A stretch of 64,000 nt of DNA from Marinobacter sp. es.042 (GTDB taxonomy: Bacteria > Pseudomonadota > Gammaproteobacteria > Pseudomonadales > Oleiphilaceae), in contig NZ_LT897781.1 of the NCBI RefSeq assembly GCF_900188315.1, forward strand, positions 744,001 to 808,000, read 5' to 3'. Every line of letters begins with the position of its first letter. Positions within the stretch are counted from its first letter, which is position 1. The notes under the pieces are model-generated. The model saw only the letters and a program-made list of their open reading frames with translations, did no database searches and had not been told where the DNA came from. Shown here one piece after another: positions 7,144 to 18,539 of the stretch. A program made the position numbers and the translations under genes.

Positions 7144-10100
7144 GAGCCGGACGCGTCATTTTTTGCGGGCTCCAGCTCGCCAAGCATCCGGGAAATGCCG
7201 TCGAGTTTACCACCGGTTGTGGCATCCTTCAGCCGAAAACGGAAGCTGTTGGCACCTTCGAGCCGGTACTGGTCGGGTGCGGATTGCACTTTTTTAACCA
7301 GAACCAGGGGATCCACCGGTGTCGAGCTGCCAAACTCGAGCCGCGCCCATTCCTTGCCGGCATCGACTTTCACGATGCCCAGGGCGTCTGCACGCAATCG
7401 AAGCTCGGTCTGGCGGATCAGGTTTTTGGCCGGATCCGGCAATAATCCAAAGCGGTCGATCATTTCAACCTGAAGTTCTTTTAATGCTTCCGGGCTGTCC
7501 ACGCTGGCAATCCGTTTGTAGAGCATCAGGCGGTTATGGACATCCGGCAGATAATCCTCTGGGATCAGGGCCGGGATTCTCAGGTTCATTTCGGTGCCGT
7601 GGCTAAGGGGCAGGTCGGCGTTCGGGGTTCTGCCCTCGCGAATGGCCTTGACGGCCTCGTCCAGCAGCTGCATGTAAAGGGTAAAGCCGATGCTTTCGAT
7701 CTGCCCGCTCTGTTCTTCCCCCAATAACTCCCCGGCACCGCGGATTTCCAGGTCATGAGTGGCCAGCATGAAGCCGGCGCCCAGGTCCTGCGCCTCCGAA
7801 ATCGCATCCAGACGCTTTTTGGCGTCCGCCGTGATGGATTTCGGTGGTGGCGTGAGCAGGTAGGCATAGGCCTGGTGGTGCGAACGGCCGACCCGGCCCC
7901 GAAGCTGATGCAATTGCGCCAGGCCGAACTTGTCTGCCCGCTCGATAATAATGGTGTTGGCGCTGGGAACGTCGATGCCGGTCTCAATGATGGTTGTGCA
8001 CACCAGCACGTTGAAGCGTTTGTGGTAGAAGTCGGACATGATCTTTTCCAGATCACGCTCTCTCATCTGCCCGTGGGCGACGCCCACCCTCGCTTCCGGA
8101 ATCAGCGAACGCAGATCCTCTGCCGTCTTCTCGATGGTGGCCACATCGTTGTGGAGGAAGTAGACCTGACCGCCCCGGAGAATTTCCCGCAGTATGGCTT
8201 CCTTGACCATGGCGTTGTCTTTCTGGCGCACAAAGGTTTTCACCGAGAGCCGCCGGGCCGGAGGGGTGGCGATAATCGAGAGATCCCGCAGATGCCCCAT
8301 GGCCATATTCAGTGTCCGCGGAATCGGGGTAGCGGTCAGGTTGAGCATGTCCACTTCTGCCCGCAGTGCTTTTAGTCTCTCCTTCTGCTGAACGCCAAAG
8401 CGATGCTCTTCGTCGATGATAACCAGGCCAAGATTCTTGAACTTGATGTCGCCCTGCAGCAGTTTGTGGGTGCCGATGACGATGTCGGCCCTGCCGTTCT
8501 CCACCGCCTCCAGCGCCTTGCTGGTCTGGCCAGCCGTGCGGAACCGGCTGAGCAGCTCGACCTGCACAGGGGTATCCGAGAAACGGTCCCGGAAGGATTC
8601 ATAATGCTGCTGGGCGAGCAGGGTAGTGGGGACCAGAACCGCCACCTGTTTGCCCGACCATGTAGCCAGGAACGCCGCGCGCATGGCAACCTCGGTTTTC
8701 CCGAAGCCGACATCGCCACACACCAGGCGATCCATGGGCTGCTCGCTGGTCATGTCCTCGAACACCGACTGGATAGCAACCTGCTGGTCGGGCGTCTCCT
8801 CGAACGGAAAGCCGGCAGCAAAGGCGCGATAGGCTTCCTTGGGATCCTCGAAGCTAAAGCCTTTGCGCGCCTCCCGGCGGGCGTACACATCCAGCAGCTC
8901 GGCGGCGGTATCCCGGATCTTCTCAAGGGCTTTCTGTTTGGCTGTGCTCCAGCGGTCCGTCCCGAGTTTGTGCAGCGGCGCGTGTTCGGTGTCATTGCCG
9001 GCATAGCGGGAAATCAGGTGCAGGCTGGAGACCGGCACGTACAGTTTTGAGCCCCCGGCGTACTCAAGCATCAGGAATTCGCTCGCTTCGCCCTCTACCG
9101 TGATGGTTTCCAGACCCAGGTAACGGCCAACACCGTGGTCGATATGAACCACCGGCGCACCAATCCGCAATTCCGACAGATCCCGGAAGCCGGCATCGTC
9201 GGTTTCCGTAGGCTTCTCACGGCGCCGCCGCTGCAGTACCCGCTCGCCGAACAGGGCTGTCTCGGTGATCAGGGCAACGGAATGCTGGGGCAGCACCAGG
9301 CCTTGCTCCATCGGGGCAATGGTAATGGCCACGGGGCTTTCCTTATCGTCGAGAAAAGCCTGCCAGCCCGACAGGGTTTTCAATTCAACACCCTGTTCGC
9401 CAAGATTCTCCATCAGCGCCTCACGCCGACCGGACGATTCGGCGCATATAAGCACGTGGCCGTCGAACTCTCCCAGAAAACGCTTGAGGCGACCGGCAGG
9501 GTCTGCAGCCCGACCGTCCATGGCGATATCCGGCAAGGTGGTCGTGGGGCAGTTAACCGATCCCGCGCCATCCTTTGGCTCCGCGGAGACGGTTACCCTC
9601 GGGAAGGCCTTCAGCTGTCCGAACAGCTCTTCCTGCTGTAAAAAGAGGCGCGTGGGCGGCAGAATCGGCCGCAGGCGATCGTGACGACGATCCTCGTACC
9701 GGTTGCGGGTTTCACTGTCAAAGTGGCTGACCGCATCGTTCAGTCCGTCCGCAGTAAAAACGTGGGTGGCGCCGGGCAGATAGTCAAACAGGGTTGCCGT
9801 CTCGTCGAAGAACAGCGGCAGGTAGTACTCAATCCCCGGCGGGGTGATGCCGTGAGTAACGTCCTGATAGATGGGGGTGTCTTTGTCGGCATCCGGGAAC
9901 TGCTCGAACCAGCGGCTGCGGAATCCGGAGCGCGCCTCTTTGTGCCAGGGGAATTCAAAGGCGGGTAGCAGTTCGATGCGTTCGATCCGGTCGATTGAGC
10001 GCTGAGTCTCGGGGTCGAAAGTCCGGAGCGTTTCGATCTCATCATCGAACAGGTCAATCCGATAGGGCTGGCTGGCGCCCATGGGGAAAATGTCCAGTAT

Positions 10101-10673
10101 GGCGCCTCGGACCGCGTATTCGCCGTGCTCGTAGACGTTCTCGGCATGCCGGTAGCCTGCCGCCTCAAGCTGCATTCGCCAGCTCTCGATATCCAGGGAC
10201 TGTCCCACTTCCAGAAGCAGGGTGTTGCCCTGGAGGTAGTTTACCGGCGGCAGCCTGTGCATCAGCGTGCGTGCGGGAACCACCAGAACCCCATGGCTGG
10301 TTGCGGGCAGGCGGTGCAGGGTCCGGATTCGCCGGGAAATAATATCCTGGTGGGGCGAAAACAGATCGTAGGGCAGGGTTTCCCAGTCGGGCAGCGACAG
10401 CAGTTCCAGCCCGTCATCGCTGACCGCCGGGCCGTCTTCTTCCGGGGGGAGCCCCAGGAAGAAACGCATGGCCTGCTCAAGCCGGATGGCATCGGCGGTG
10501 CTGCGGGTAATGACAAGGGTCAGACCCTTGTGCGCGCGCGCACTTTCGCAGATGGCCAGTGCCTCACTGCTGCCGTGCAGTTGACCCCATGTTCGGTGAT
10601 CGGCCGGCCGAGACGGAAATTCGGGGGCAATCAAGGGGAGGGGTGACGGGCGTGTGCTGGCACCTTGGCTCAT
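7140..10673 (-). CDS. mfd: Transcription-repair coupling factor Mfd
   Basis: ATP-dependent translocase that removes RNA polymerase stalled at DNA lesions and recruits UvrA. At 1177 residues it has the full domain series: an N-terminal UvrB-like region, the RNA-polymerase interaction domain (around GAPVVHIDHGVGRYLGLETI), the RecG-like helicase core with Walker A GDVGFGKTE and the DEEH box (VIIDEEHRFG), the QLRGRVGRS helicase motif, and the C-terminal TRCF domain that shields the UvrA site. Length and motifs match E. coli Mfd (1148). It faces away from the GAPDH gene across about 220 bases and is followed by csiV with a 4-base overlap. Confidence 0.97.
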   Translation of the reverse strand: MSQGASTRPSPLPLIAPEFPSRPADHRTWGQLHGSSEALAICESARAHKGLTLVITRSTADAIRLEQAMRFFLGLPPEEDGPAVSDDGLELLSLPDWETLPYDLFSPHQDIISRRIRTLHRLPATSHGVLVVPARTLMHRLPPVNYLQGNTLLLEVGQSLDIESWRMQLEAAGYRHAENVYEHGEYAVRGAILDIFPMGASQPYRIDLFDDEIETLRTFDPETQRSIDRIERIELLPAFEFPWHKEARSGFRSRWFEQFPDADKDTPIYQDVTHGITPPGIEYYLPLFFDETATLFDYLPGATHVFTADGLNDAVSHFDSETRNRYEDRRHDRLRPILPPTRLFLQQEELFGQLKAFPRVTVSAEPKDGAGSVNCPTTTLPDIAMDGRAADPAGRLKRFLGEFDGHVLICAESSGRREALMENLGEQGVELKTLSGWQAFLDDKESPVAITIAPMEQGLVLPQHSVALITETALFGERVLQRRRREKPTETDDAGFRDLSELRIGAPVVHIDHGVGRYLGLETITVEGEASEFLMLEYAGGSKLYVPVSSLHLISRYAGNDTEHAPLHKLGTDRWSTAKQKALEKIRDTAAELLDVYARREARKGFSFEDPKEAYRAFAAGFPFEETPDQQVAIQSVFEDMTSEQPMDRLVCGDVGFGKTEVAMRAAFLATWSGKQVAVLVPTTLLAQQHYESFRDRFSDTPVQVELLSRFRTAGQTSKALEAVENGRADIVIGTHKLLQGDIKFKNLGLVIIDEEHRFGVQQKERLKALRAEVDMLNLTATPIPRTLNMAMGHLRDLSIIATPPARRLSVKTFVRQKDNAMVKEAILREILRGGQVYFLHNDVATIEKTAEDLRSLIPEARVGVAHGQMRERDLEKIMSDFYHKRFNVLVCTTIIETGIDVPSANTIIIERADKFGLAQLHQLRGRVGRSHHQAYAYLLTPPPKSITADAKKRLDAISEAQDLGAGFMLATHDLEIRGAGELLGEEQSGQIESIGFTLYMQLLDEAVKAIREGRTPNADLPLSHGTEMNLRIPALIPEDYLPDVHNRLMLYKRIASVDSPEALKELQVEMIDRFGLLPDPAKNLIRQTELRLRADALGIVKVDAGKEWARLEFGSSTPVDPLVLVKKVQSAPDQYRLEGANSFRFRLKDATTGGKLDGISRMLGELEPAKNDASGS

Positions 10674-10824
10674 GGGCGGTCAGGTTCTCCTGCTGTGGAT
10701 GTCCGGGAGGCGGTGAGGCGCGTATTCTAACGCTCGCGCCCCTCACTGTCATGGCGCCGGCGCCTCGGTCGGCATTTGCGTAATTGACAAGCGCGTCCTA
10801 TACGAAGGTCATGGCCCGCCGTAT

Positions 10825-10853
10825 TTGCGGTCGGCCGGATTAAATTGGATAAT
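10825..10853 (+). promoter_or_regulatory. Predicted GAPDH promoter
   Basis: TTGCGG (10825-10830), a 17-base spacer and GATAAT (10848-10853) sit about 42 bases before the GTG start of the GAPDH gene. This is the best sigma70-like match in the mfd/gap divergent gap. Confidence 0.45.
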
Positions 10854-10894
10854 GTGCGCCCCAATTTCCAAGTGCCAATTGCAGAGGTCCAAGC

Positions 10895-12364
10895 GTGAGT
10901 CACGAACAGATCAATCAGCACCTGTCCAACTGGACAGAAAGAGAATCCACCGCGGAAGCCATGATTCCGCTGATCGGCCGCCTCTACCGCAAAAACAATG
11001 TGGTTACTTCTGTTTACGGCCGCGCCATCATCAACCAGTCGGTTATCGACATCATCCGCGCCCATCGTTTTGTGCGCCAGGTTGAAGACAGCGAGCTCTC
11101 TGTTCATGACACCCTGCCGATCCTGCAGGCCATGGACAATCTGGACCTTGGCCGGGCCCACGTGGATATCGGCAAGCTGGCGGTCAAATTCAAGGACGAG
11201 GGCGGTGATCTTACCGAATTCCTGAAGCGCGAAATTGGTCCTGTTGTTGGGCAGTACGCCGCGCAGTCCGAGGAAGACGCCCATAACGACACCAAAGACG
11301 TTGTTCTGTACGGTTTCGGCCGTATCGGTCGCCTGCTGGCGCGCATTCTGATTGAGAAAGCGGGCGGCGGTAATAATCTGCGCCTGCGTGCCATTGTCGT
11401 TCGCCAGGGTGGAGCGGAAAACGATCTAGAGAAGCGTGCCAGCCTGCTGCGCCGTGACTCTGTGCATGGCCCGTTCGATGGCACCATCACGGTTGATGAA
11501 AAAGAATCGGCCCTGATCGCCAACGGCAACTACATCAAGGTCATCTACTCCGATGGTCCGGACAAAGTGGACTACACCGAGTACGGCATCAACAACGCCA
11601 TCGTGATCGACAACACCGGTAAGTGGCGTGACGAGGCGGGTCTTGGCCTGCACCTCAAATCGAAGGGTGTCAGCCGCGTTATCCTGACCGCTCCGGGCAA
11701 GGGTGATATCAAGAACATTGTTTATGGCATCAATAACGACTGGATCACCGACGACGACAAGATTCTGTCGGCCGCGTCCTGTACCACCAATGCCATCACA
11801 CCGGTGCTCAAGGCAATTGAAGACGAGTACGGCATCGAAGACGGCCATGTTGAGACCGTTCACTCGTACACCAACGACCAGAACCTGATCGACAACTACC
11901 ACAAGGGTAGCCGTCGCGGACGGAGTGCCGCCCTGAACATGGTAATTACCGAGACAGGCGCAGCCAAAGCCGTTGCCAAGGCGCTGCCGGTGCTCAAGGG
12001 CAAGCTGACCGGTAATGCCATTCGCGTACCGACGCCGAATGTTTCCATGGCGATCCTGAATCTCAACCTCAAGAAAGACGTTGATGTGGAAGGGGTAAAC
12101 GACTATCTGCGCGACATGGCGCTGCATTCAGAGCTGCAGAAGCAGATTGATTTCGTCAATTCGCCGGAAGTTGTCTCTACCGACTTTGTCGGTTCTCGCC
12201 ACGCTGGCATCGTTGACGCCCAGGCAACCATCGCCAGTGGCAAACGCCTGATTCTGTATGTCTGGTACGACAACGAGTTCGGCTACAGCGCGCAGGTGGT
12301 GCGAGTTGTTAACCAGATGGCAGGCGTAAATTACCCGATCTTCCCCAAACGTGCGAGAGACTGA
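10895..12364 (+). CDS. Long-form glyceraldehyde-3-phosphate dehydrogenase
   Basis: Predicted NAD(P)-dependent glyceraldehyde-3-phosphate dehydrogenase. The Rossmann motif YGFGRIGRLLAR starts at 139, and the catalytic Cys296 is in SAASCTTNAITPV. Later GAPDH motifs (NLIDNYHKGSRRGRSAALNM, WYDNEFGYS) are intact. It is 489 residues long because of a helical N-terminal extension of about 130 residues that ordinary 330-residue GAPDHs lack. Such long forms occur beside mfd in Pseudomonas (PA3001 type) and are thought to serve gluconeogenesis or a specialised role; I infer the same here. The start is a GTG with GAGGT about 10 bases upstream. A strong terminator follows. Confidence 0.88.
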   Translation: MSHEQINQHLSNWTERESTAEAMIPLIGRLYRKNNVVTSVYGRAIINQSVIDIIRAHRFVRQVEDSELSVHDTLPILQAMDNLDLGRAHVDIGKLAVKFKDEGGDLTEFLKREIGPVVGQYAAQSEEDAHNDTKDVVLYGFGRIGRLLARILIEKAGGGNNLRLRAIVVRQGGAENDLEKRASLLRRDSVHGPFDGTITVDEKESALIANGNYIKVIYSDGPDKVDYTEYGINNAIVIDNTGKWRDEAGLGLHLKSKGVSRVILTAPGKGDIKNIVYGINNDWITDDDKILSAASCTTNAITPVLKAIEDEYGIEDGHVETVHSYTNDQNLIDNYHKGSRRGRSAALNMVITETGAAKAVAKALPVLKGKLTGNAIRVPTPNVSMAILNLNLKKDVDVEGVNDYLRDMALHSELQKQIDFVNSPEVVSTDFVGSRHAGIVDAQATIASGKRLILYVWYDNEFGYSAQVVRVVNQMAGVNYPIFPKRARD

Positions 12365-12399
12365 GCGGAACGCACCTGATTGGTGAGTTAAAGGTCATC

Positions 12400-12433
12400 A
12401 AAAACCCCGGCAGCAACCGTTGCCGGGGTTTTT
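12400..12433 (+). terminator. Rho-independent terminator after GAPDH gene
   Basis: AAAAACCCCGGCA and TGCCGGGGTTTTT form a perfect 13-base stem around an 8-base loop, ending in a T run. Its symmetry would let it work in both directions. It isolates the GAPDH gene from the nqr operon. Confidence 0.9.
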
Positions 12434-12495
12434 GCTTTTATGGCCAGTTGGCTGGCTCGATTGGCTGTCAGCATTTAACCCGTTCCGGTTTCTGG

Positions 12496-12524
12496 TGGAA
12501 ATAGGATTCCTTAATCTCTATAAT
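12496..12524 (+). promoter_or_regulatory. Predicted nqr operon promoter
   Basis: TGGAAA (12496-12501), a 17-base spacer and a perfect TATAAT (12519-12524) lie about 110 bases before nqrA. This implies a leader of roughly 100 bases. No operator was recognised. The rest of 12434-12634 holds no convincing gene. Confidence 0.5.
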
Positions 12525-12607
12525 TGGCGCGATTTTGGGTACGTCTGGCACTACGTTTCTCATGGTTTTTTCTGGGCCGCAGGTGTCTGGCGTTACGAAT
12601 CCATTGA

Positions 12608-13981
<1,374 letters not shown>

Positions 13982-13985
13982 TACG

Positions 13986-15194
13986 ATGGCTATCAGACAG
14001 TTTCTCGATGGAATCGAGCATCACTTTGAGAAGGGTGGCAAGTACGAGCGCTGGTACGCGTTGTACGAGGCAGTAGACACCATTTTCTATACGCCAGGTA
14101 AGGTGACCTCCACTACTGCTCACGTTCGCGACGGGGTAGACCTGAAGCGCATCATGATCACGGTGTGGATGTGCACCTTCCCGGCCATGTTCTTCGGTAT
14201 GTGGAACATCGGTTTCCAGGCCAACAGCTATCTGGCAGCCACGCCCGATGCGATGGTGGGTGATGGCGGTTTGCGCACCGCTTTCATCACTGCTCTTGCG
14301 TCGACGGGGGCGGGTGCCGGCGTACTGGATAATTTCATCTACGGAATGGCCTATTTTATCCCCATTTACGCCGTCACTTTTATCGTTGGCGGTTTTTGGG
14401 AAGTGCTGTTCGCTACTGTGCGTCGTCACGAAGTCAACGAAGGCTTCTTCGTCACCTCGGTGCTGTTTGCCCTGATCTGTCCTCCTACCATTCCGCTCTG
14501 GCAGGTGGCTCTGGGCATTACCTTTGGCGTTGTGGTCGGTAAGGAAGTGTTCGGCGGCACTGGTAAGAACTTCCTGAATCCGGCTTTGACTGGTCGTGCG
14601 TTCCTGTACTTTGCCTATCCGGCGCAGATTTCCGGTGACACAGTATGGACGGCTGTTGACGGGTTCAGTGGCGCCACGGCGTTGAGCTGGGCGGCAAGCG
14701 GCGGCCTGGAAGCTCTGGAAACGCAGATTGGCTGGATGAGCGCATTCATGGGCACCATCCAGGGTTCGATGGGGGAAACCTCAACCCTTGCTGTGCTGAT
14801 TGGTGGTTTGATCCTTTTGGCCATGAAAATTGCCAGCTACCGGATCGTAGGCGGTGTTCTGATTGGTATGATCGGGATGTCCCTGTTGCTGAACGTTATC
14901 GGGTCTGAAACCAACCCGATGTTCGCGATTCCGGCGCATTGGCATCTGGTTATGGGCGGTTTTGCCTTTGGCATGATGTTCATGGCAACCGATCCGGTTT
15001 CCGCAGCGATGACCAACACAGGCCGCTGGTGCTTTGGCATTCTGGTGGGTGTTATGACAATCCTTATTCGTGTCATTAACCCGGCCTTCCCTGAGGGCAT
15101 TATGCTGGCCATTCTGTTCGCTAACCTGTTCGCGCCGCTGATGGATCATTACGTGGTTCAGGCCAATATCAAACGGAGGCTCGCTCGTGGCTAA
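13986..15194 (+). CDS. nqrB: Na+-NQR subunit B
   Basis: Large membrane subunit of Na+-NQR that carries a covalently bound FMN and forms the main sodium path. The 402-residue protein has many hydrophobic helices and the flavinylation motif SGAT with the predicted FMN-linked Thr231 (DGFSGAT, residues 225-231). The conserved segment [20 protein letters not shown] is also present. Homologous to RnfD. It starts 4 bases after nqrA and overlaps nqrC by 8 bases. Confidence 0.96.
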   Translation: MAIRQFLDGIEHHFEKGGKYERWYALYEAVDTIFYTPGKVTSTTAHVRDGVDLKRIMITVWMCTFPAMFFGMWNIGFQANSYLAATPDAMVGDGGLRTAFITALASTGAGAGVLDNFIYGMAYFIPIYAVTFIVGGFWEVLFATVRRHEVNEGFFVTSVLFALICPPTIPLWQVALGITFGVVVGKEVFGGTGKNFLNPALTGRAFLYFAYPAQISGDTVWTAVDGFSGATALSWAASGGLEALETQIGWMSAFMGTIQGSMGETSTLAVLIGGLILLAMKIASYRIVGGVLIGMIGMSLLLNVIGSETNPMFAIPAHWHLVMGGFAFGMMFMATDPVSAAMTNTGRWCFGILVGVMTILIRVINPAFPEGIMLAILFANLFAPLMDHYVVQANIKRRLARG

Positions 15195-15990
15195 AGCTAA
15201 AGAAACTGTCTCCCGCACTCTGGTTGTTGCGCTGGTACTGAGTATTGCTTTCTCTGTTGTGGTCTCCACGGCAGCCGTTCTGCTCCGTCCTGCGCAGATT
15301 CAGAACCAGAACCTGGACATCAAGACCAATATTCTTTCCTCGGCCGGTATGCTGGAGTCTGGCTCCAGCGCCGAGCAGATTGAAGAAGCGTTCGCGCGTT
15401 TTGATGTTCGCCTTGTCGATCTCGATACGGGTGAGTTTGTCGAGCCGTCCGACGTGGGTGTCCAGGATCCCATGAAGTACGATATGTACAAAGCTGCTTC
15501 TGATCCGCAGATGTCCACCAACATTCCGTCTTCGGAAGACAAGGCCGGCATCAAGCGCCGCCCGAATGTTGCCAAGGTTTACACCATGAGCGAGAACGGC
15601 CAGATCAGTCGCGTGGTTCTTCCGATCCACGGCTACGGGCTCTGGTCCACGCTTTACGGCTTTATTTCTCTTGAAGGGGACCTGAACACGATCGAAGGTC
15701 TGGGTTTCTATGCGCATGCAGAAACTCCGGGGCTCGGTGGTGAAGTGGACAACCCGCGTTGGAAGCGCCAGTGGGTTGGCAAGGAGGTCTATCGCGAAGA
15801 CCGTTCCGAGCCCCAGGTGCGACTGGTGAAGGGCGGTGTTGGCGCCGATGCAAAGGACAAGGAACACAAGGTTGATGCTCTGTCCGGTGCTACGCTGACA
15901 AGCCGCGGCGTTGAGCAACTGGTCAACTACTGGATGGGCGACCGCGGATACGCGCCGTTCCTGCAAAAACTTCGTGAAGGGGAGGTCTGA
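15187..15990 (+). CDS. nqrC: Na+-NQR subunit C
   Basis: Subunit with one N-terminal membrane helix (residues about 11-33) and a periplasmic FMN-binding domain. The second covalent FMN is expected on Thr236 of the DALSGAT motif (230-236), placed there by ApbE. The 267-residue length is typical. The gene starts with GTG inside the 3' end of nqrB, preceded by GGAGG, which suggests translational coupling. Homologous to RnfG. Confidence 0.95.
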   Translation: MAKAKETVSRTLVVALVLSIAFSVVVSTAAVLLRPAQIQNQNLDIKTNILSSAGMLESGSSAEQIEEAFARFDVRLVDLDTGEFVEPSDVGVQDPMKYDMYKAASDPQMSTNIPSSEDKAGIKRRPNVAKVYTMSENGQISRVVLPIHGYGLWSTLYGFISLEGDLNTIEGLGFYAHAETPGLGGEVDNPRWKRQWVGKEVYREDRSEPQVRLVKGGVGADAKDKEHKVDALSGATLTSRGVEQLVNYWMGDRGYAPFLQKLREGEV

Positions 15991-15992
15991 TC

Positions 15993-16658
15993 ATGGCAGA
16001 TGCATCAGCCAAACAGGTTCTCTTCGAACCGATCTTCAGCAACAACCCGATTGCCCTGCAGATCCTGGGCATCTGTTCAGCGCTGGCGGTAACCACCAGC
16101 ATGAACGTTACTCTTGTTATGTGTGCAGCGGTTATTGCCGTTACCGCATTTTCCAACCTTGCGGTGTCACTGGTACGTACCCAGATTCCGGGCAGTATCC
16201 GGATCATCGTCCAGATGACCATCATCGCCTCACTGGTAATCGTGGTTGATCAGGTACTCAAGGCTTATGCCTACGAGATTTCCAAGCAGCTGTCGGTGTT
16301 TGTTGGTCTGATTATTACCAACTGTATCGTAATGGGGCGCGCGGAAGGTTTCGCCATGAAGAATGGCCCCTGGTTGAGCTTCCTGGACGGCATTGGTAAC
16401 GGTCTTGGGTATTCAGTGTGCCTTATTTTTGTCGCTTTCTTCCGTGAGCTTCTGGGGGCGGGTTCCCTGTTCGGGGTTACTCTGATGCCGGTCGTCAACG
16501 AAGGTGGCTGGTACATCCCGAACGGTATGATGCTGCTGCCTCCCAGCGCATTCTTTATCATTGGTCTGGCGATCTGGGGTCTGCGGACCTGGAAACCGGA
16601 ACAGGTTGAAGAGCCGGATTACAAGATGTCTCGTCATGTTGCCAAGGAGGCCTTCTGA
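15993..16658 (+). CDS. nqrD: Na+-NQR subunit D
   Basis: Integral membrane subunit of Na+-NQR with about six helices; with NqrE it forms the intramembrane iron-binding core. The 221-residue protein carries the NqrDE/RnfAE signature [13 protein letters not shown], including the metal-binding cysteine, and another Cys near the N-terminal ICSALAVT segment. It follows nqrC by two bases and shares one base with nqrE. Confidence 0.95.
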   Translation: MADASAKQVLFEPIFSNNPIALQILGICSALAVTTSMNVTLVMCAAVIAVTAFSNLAVSLVRTQIPGSIRIIVQMTIIASLVIVVDQVLKAYAYEISKQLSVFVGLIITNCIVMGRAEGFAMKNGPWLSFLDGIGNGLGYSVCLIFVAFFRELLGAGSLFGVTLMPVVNEGGWYIPNGMMLLPPSAFFIIGLAIWGLRTWKPEQVEEPDYKMSRHVAKEAF

Positions 16659-17266
16659 TGGAACATTATATCAGCCTGATTCTTAAGGCGATTTTCGTTG
16701 AAAACATGGCTCTGGCCTTCTTCCTGGGAATGTGTACCTTTTTGGCCATTTCCAAGAAGATTGAGGCCGCAACAGGTCTCGGCATTGCTGTTGTGGTTGT
16801 GCTGACGGTTACCGTTCCGGTAAACAACTTTCTGTACAACAGCGTCCTGCGCGAGGGCGCTCTCGGCTGGGCAGGTCTGCCTAACGTAGACCTGAGCTTT
16901 CTCGGTCTGATTACGTATATCGGTGTAATCGCGGCGATCGTCCAGATCATGGAAATGGTTCTGGACAAGTACATACCGGCGCTCTATGCCGCTCTGGGTG
17001 TATTCCTGCCACTGATTACGGTGAACTGCGCCATCCTTGGTGCCTCGCTGTTCATGGTGGAGCGTGACTACACCTTTGGCGAGAGTGTGGTGTATGGCTT
17101 TGGCGCCGGCATCGGCTGGGCCCTGGCTATCATTGCCCTGGCGGGTATTCGCGAGAAACTGAAATACAGTGACGTTCCGGAGGGCCTGCGTGGCCTGGGT
17201 ATCACCTTCATTACCGTTGGTCTGATGTCCCTGGGCTTCATGTCCTTCTCCGGTATCTCACTGTAA
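16658..17266 (+). CDS. nqrE: Na+-NQR subunit E
   Basis: Integral membrane partner of NqrD with inverted topology. The 202-residue protein has six hydrophobic segments and the two conserved cysteine regions [13 protein letters not shown] and [12 protein letters not shown], which bind the intramembrane iron centre between NqrD and NqrE. The ATG overlaps the nqrD stop (TGATG). Confidence 0.96.
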   Translation: MEHYISLILKAIFVENMALAFFLGMCTFLAISKKIEAATGLGIAVVVVLTVTVPVNNFLYNSVLREGALGWAGLPNVDLSFLGLITYIGVIAAIVQIMEMVLDKYIPALYAALGVFLPLITVNCAILGASLFMVERDYTFGESVVYGFGAGIGWALAIIALAGIREKLKYSDVPEGLRGLGITFITVGLMSLGFMSFSGISL

Positions 17267-17303
17267 TTCACCCGGTGATTCGGTTTAACGAAAAGGCGAG
17301 ACC

Positions 17304-18530
17304 ATGAATACAGAAATTATTCTCGGCGTGGTCATGTTCACCGTTATCGTTCTGGCCCTGGTCGCAGTGATTCTTGCGGCCCGGTCCAGGCTGGTAAGCA
17401 CCGGTGATGTGACCATTGAGATCAACGATGATCCAGAACACACTCTGAAGACCGAAGCCGGCGGCAAGCTGCTCGGTACTCTGGCGAACAGTGGTATTTT
17501 CCTGTCATCTGCCTGTGGTGGTGGCGGTACCTGCGCCCAGTGCAAGTGCAAGGTTCTGGAAGGCGGCGGTGCCATGCTGCCAACGGAAAAGACCCACTTC
17601 ACCAACCGCGAAGAGAAAGAAGGTTGGCGCCTGTCCTGTCAGGTTCCTGTAAAGCAGGATATGAAGGTGGAAGTGCCGGAGGAATTCTTCGGCGTGAAGA
17701 AGTGGGAATGTGAGGTTGTCTCCAACCATAACGTGGCTACCTTCATCAAAGAACTCGTACTCAAGCTGCCTGAAGGTGAGGAAGTAGACTTCCGGGCCGG
17801 CGGCTATGTTCAGCTTGAGTGCCCTCCCTACGAAATCGACTTCAAGGATTTCGACATCGAGGAAGAGTTCCACGAGGACTGGGACAAGCACAACATCTGG
17901 CGCTACAAGGCGGTCAACAAGGAAGAGACCATCCGGGCCTATTCCATGGCGAACTACCCGGAAGAAAAGGGTGTTCTCAAGTTCAACATTCGTATCGCTA
18001 CGCCGCCTCCGGGCACGGACCACAACCCGGGCATCATGTCGAGCTATGTGTTCAACCTGAAGCCGGGAGACAAGGTGACCGTGATGGGACCGTTCGGTGA
18101 GTTCTTCGCCAAGAAGACTGATGCTGAAATGGTTTTCATCGGTGGTGGTGCCGGTATGGCTCCGATGCGTTCCCATATCTTCGATCAGCTCAAGCGTCTT
18201 AATTCCAAGCGCAAGATCAGCTTCTGGTATGGTGCACGCAGTGTTCGCGAGATGTTCTACGTGGAAGATTTCGACGGGCTGCAGGAAGAGAACGACAACT
18301 TCGAGTGGCACGTAGCTCTTTCCGATGCACTGCCAGAAGATAACTGGGAAGGCCCCACAGGGTTTATCCACAACGTGTTGTACGAGAACTATCTGAAGGA
18401 CCATCCGGCTCCGGAAGACTGTGAGTACTACATGTGTGGGCCCCCAATCATGAACGCGTCCTGCATCAAGATGCTGAAAGATCTGGGTGTAGAGGATGAA
18501 AACATCATGCTGGATGACTTTGGAGGCTAA
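17304..18530 (+). CDS. nqrF: Na+-NQR subunit F (NADH-oxidising)
   Basis: Electron entry subunit of Na+-NQR. It has an N-terminal membrane helix (about 5-27), a plant-type 2Fe-2S ferredoxin domain with cluster ligands Cys71, Cys77, Cys80 and Cys112 ([11 protein letters not shown] and LSCQ), then an FAD domain ([11 protein letters not shown]) and an NADH domain ([13 protein letters not shown], and YMCGPPIMN near the end). At 408 residues it is full length. Confidence 0.97.
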   Translation: MNTEIILGVVMFTVIVLALVAVILAARSRLVSTGDVTIEINDDPEHTLKTEAGGKLLGTLANSGIFLSSACGGGGTCAQCKCKVLEGGGAMLPTEKTHFTNREEKEGWRLSCQVPVKQDMKVEVPEEFFGVKKWECEVVSNHNVATFIKELVLKLPEGEEVDFRAGGYVQLECPPYEIDFKDFDIEEEFHEDWDKHNIWRYKAVNKEETIRAYSMANYPEEKGVLKFNIRIATPPPGTDHNPGIMSSYVFNLKPGDKVTVMGPFGEFFAKKTDAEMVFIGGGAGMAPMRSHIFDQLKRLNSKRKISFWYGARSVREMFYVEDFDGLQEENDNFEWHVALSDALPEDNWEGPTGFIHNVLYENYLKDHPAPEDCEYYMCGPPIMNASCIKMLKDLGVEDENIMLDDFGG

Positions 18531-18539
18531 GCAGTTCTG

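Noticed and set aside
10784..10812. TTGACA in the mfd/GAPDH gap as a promoter
   Set aside because: No -10 at suitable spacing; the TTGCGG-17-GATAAT pair further down is better.
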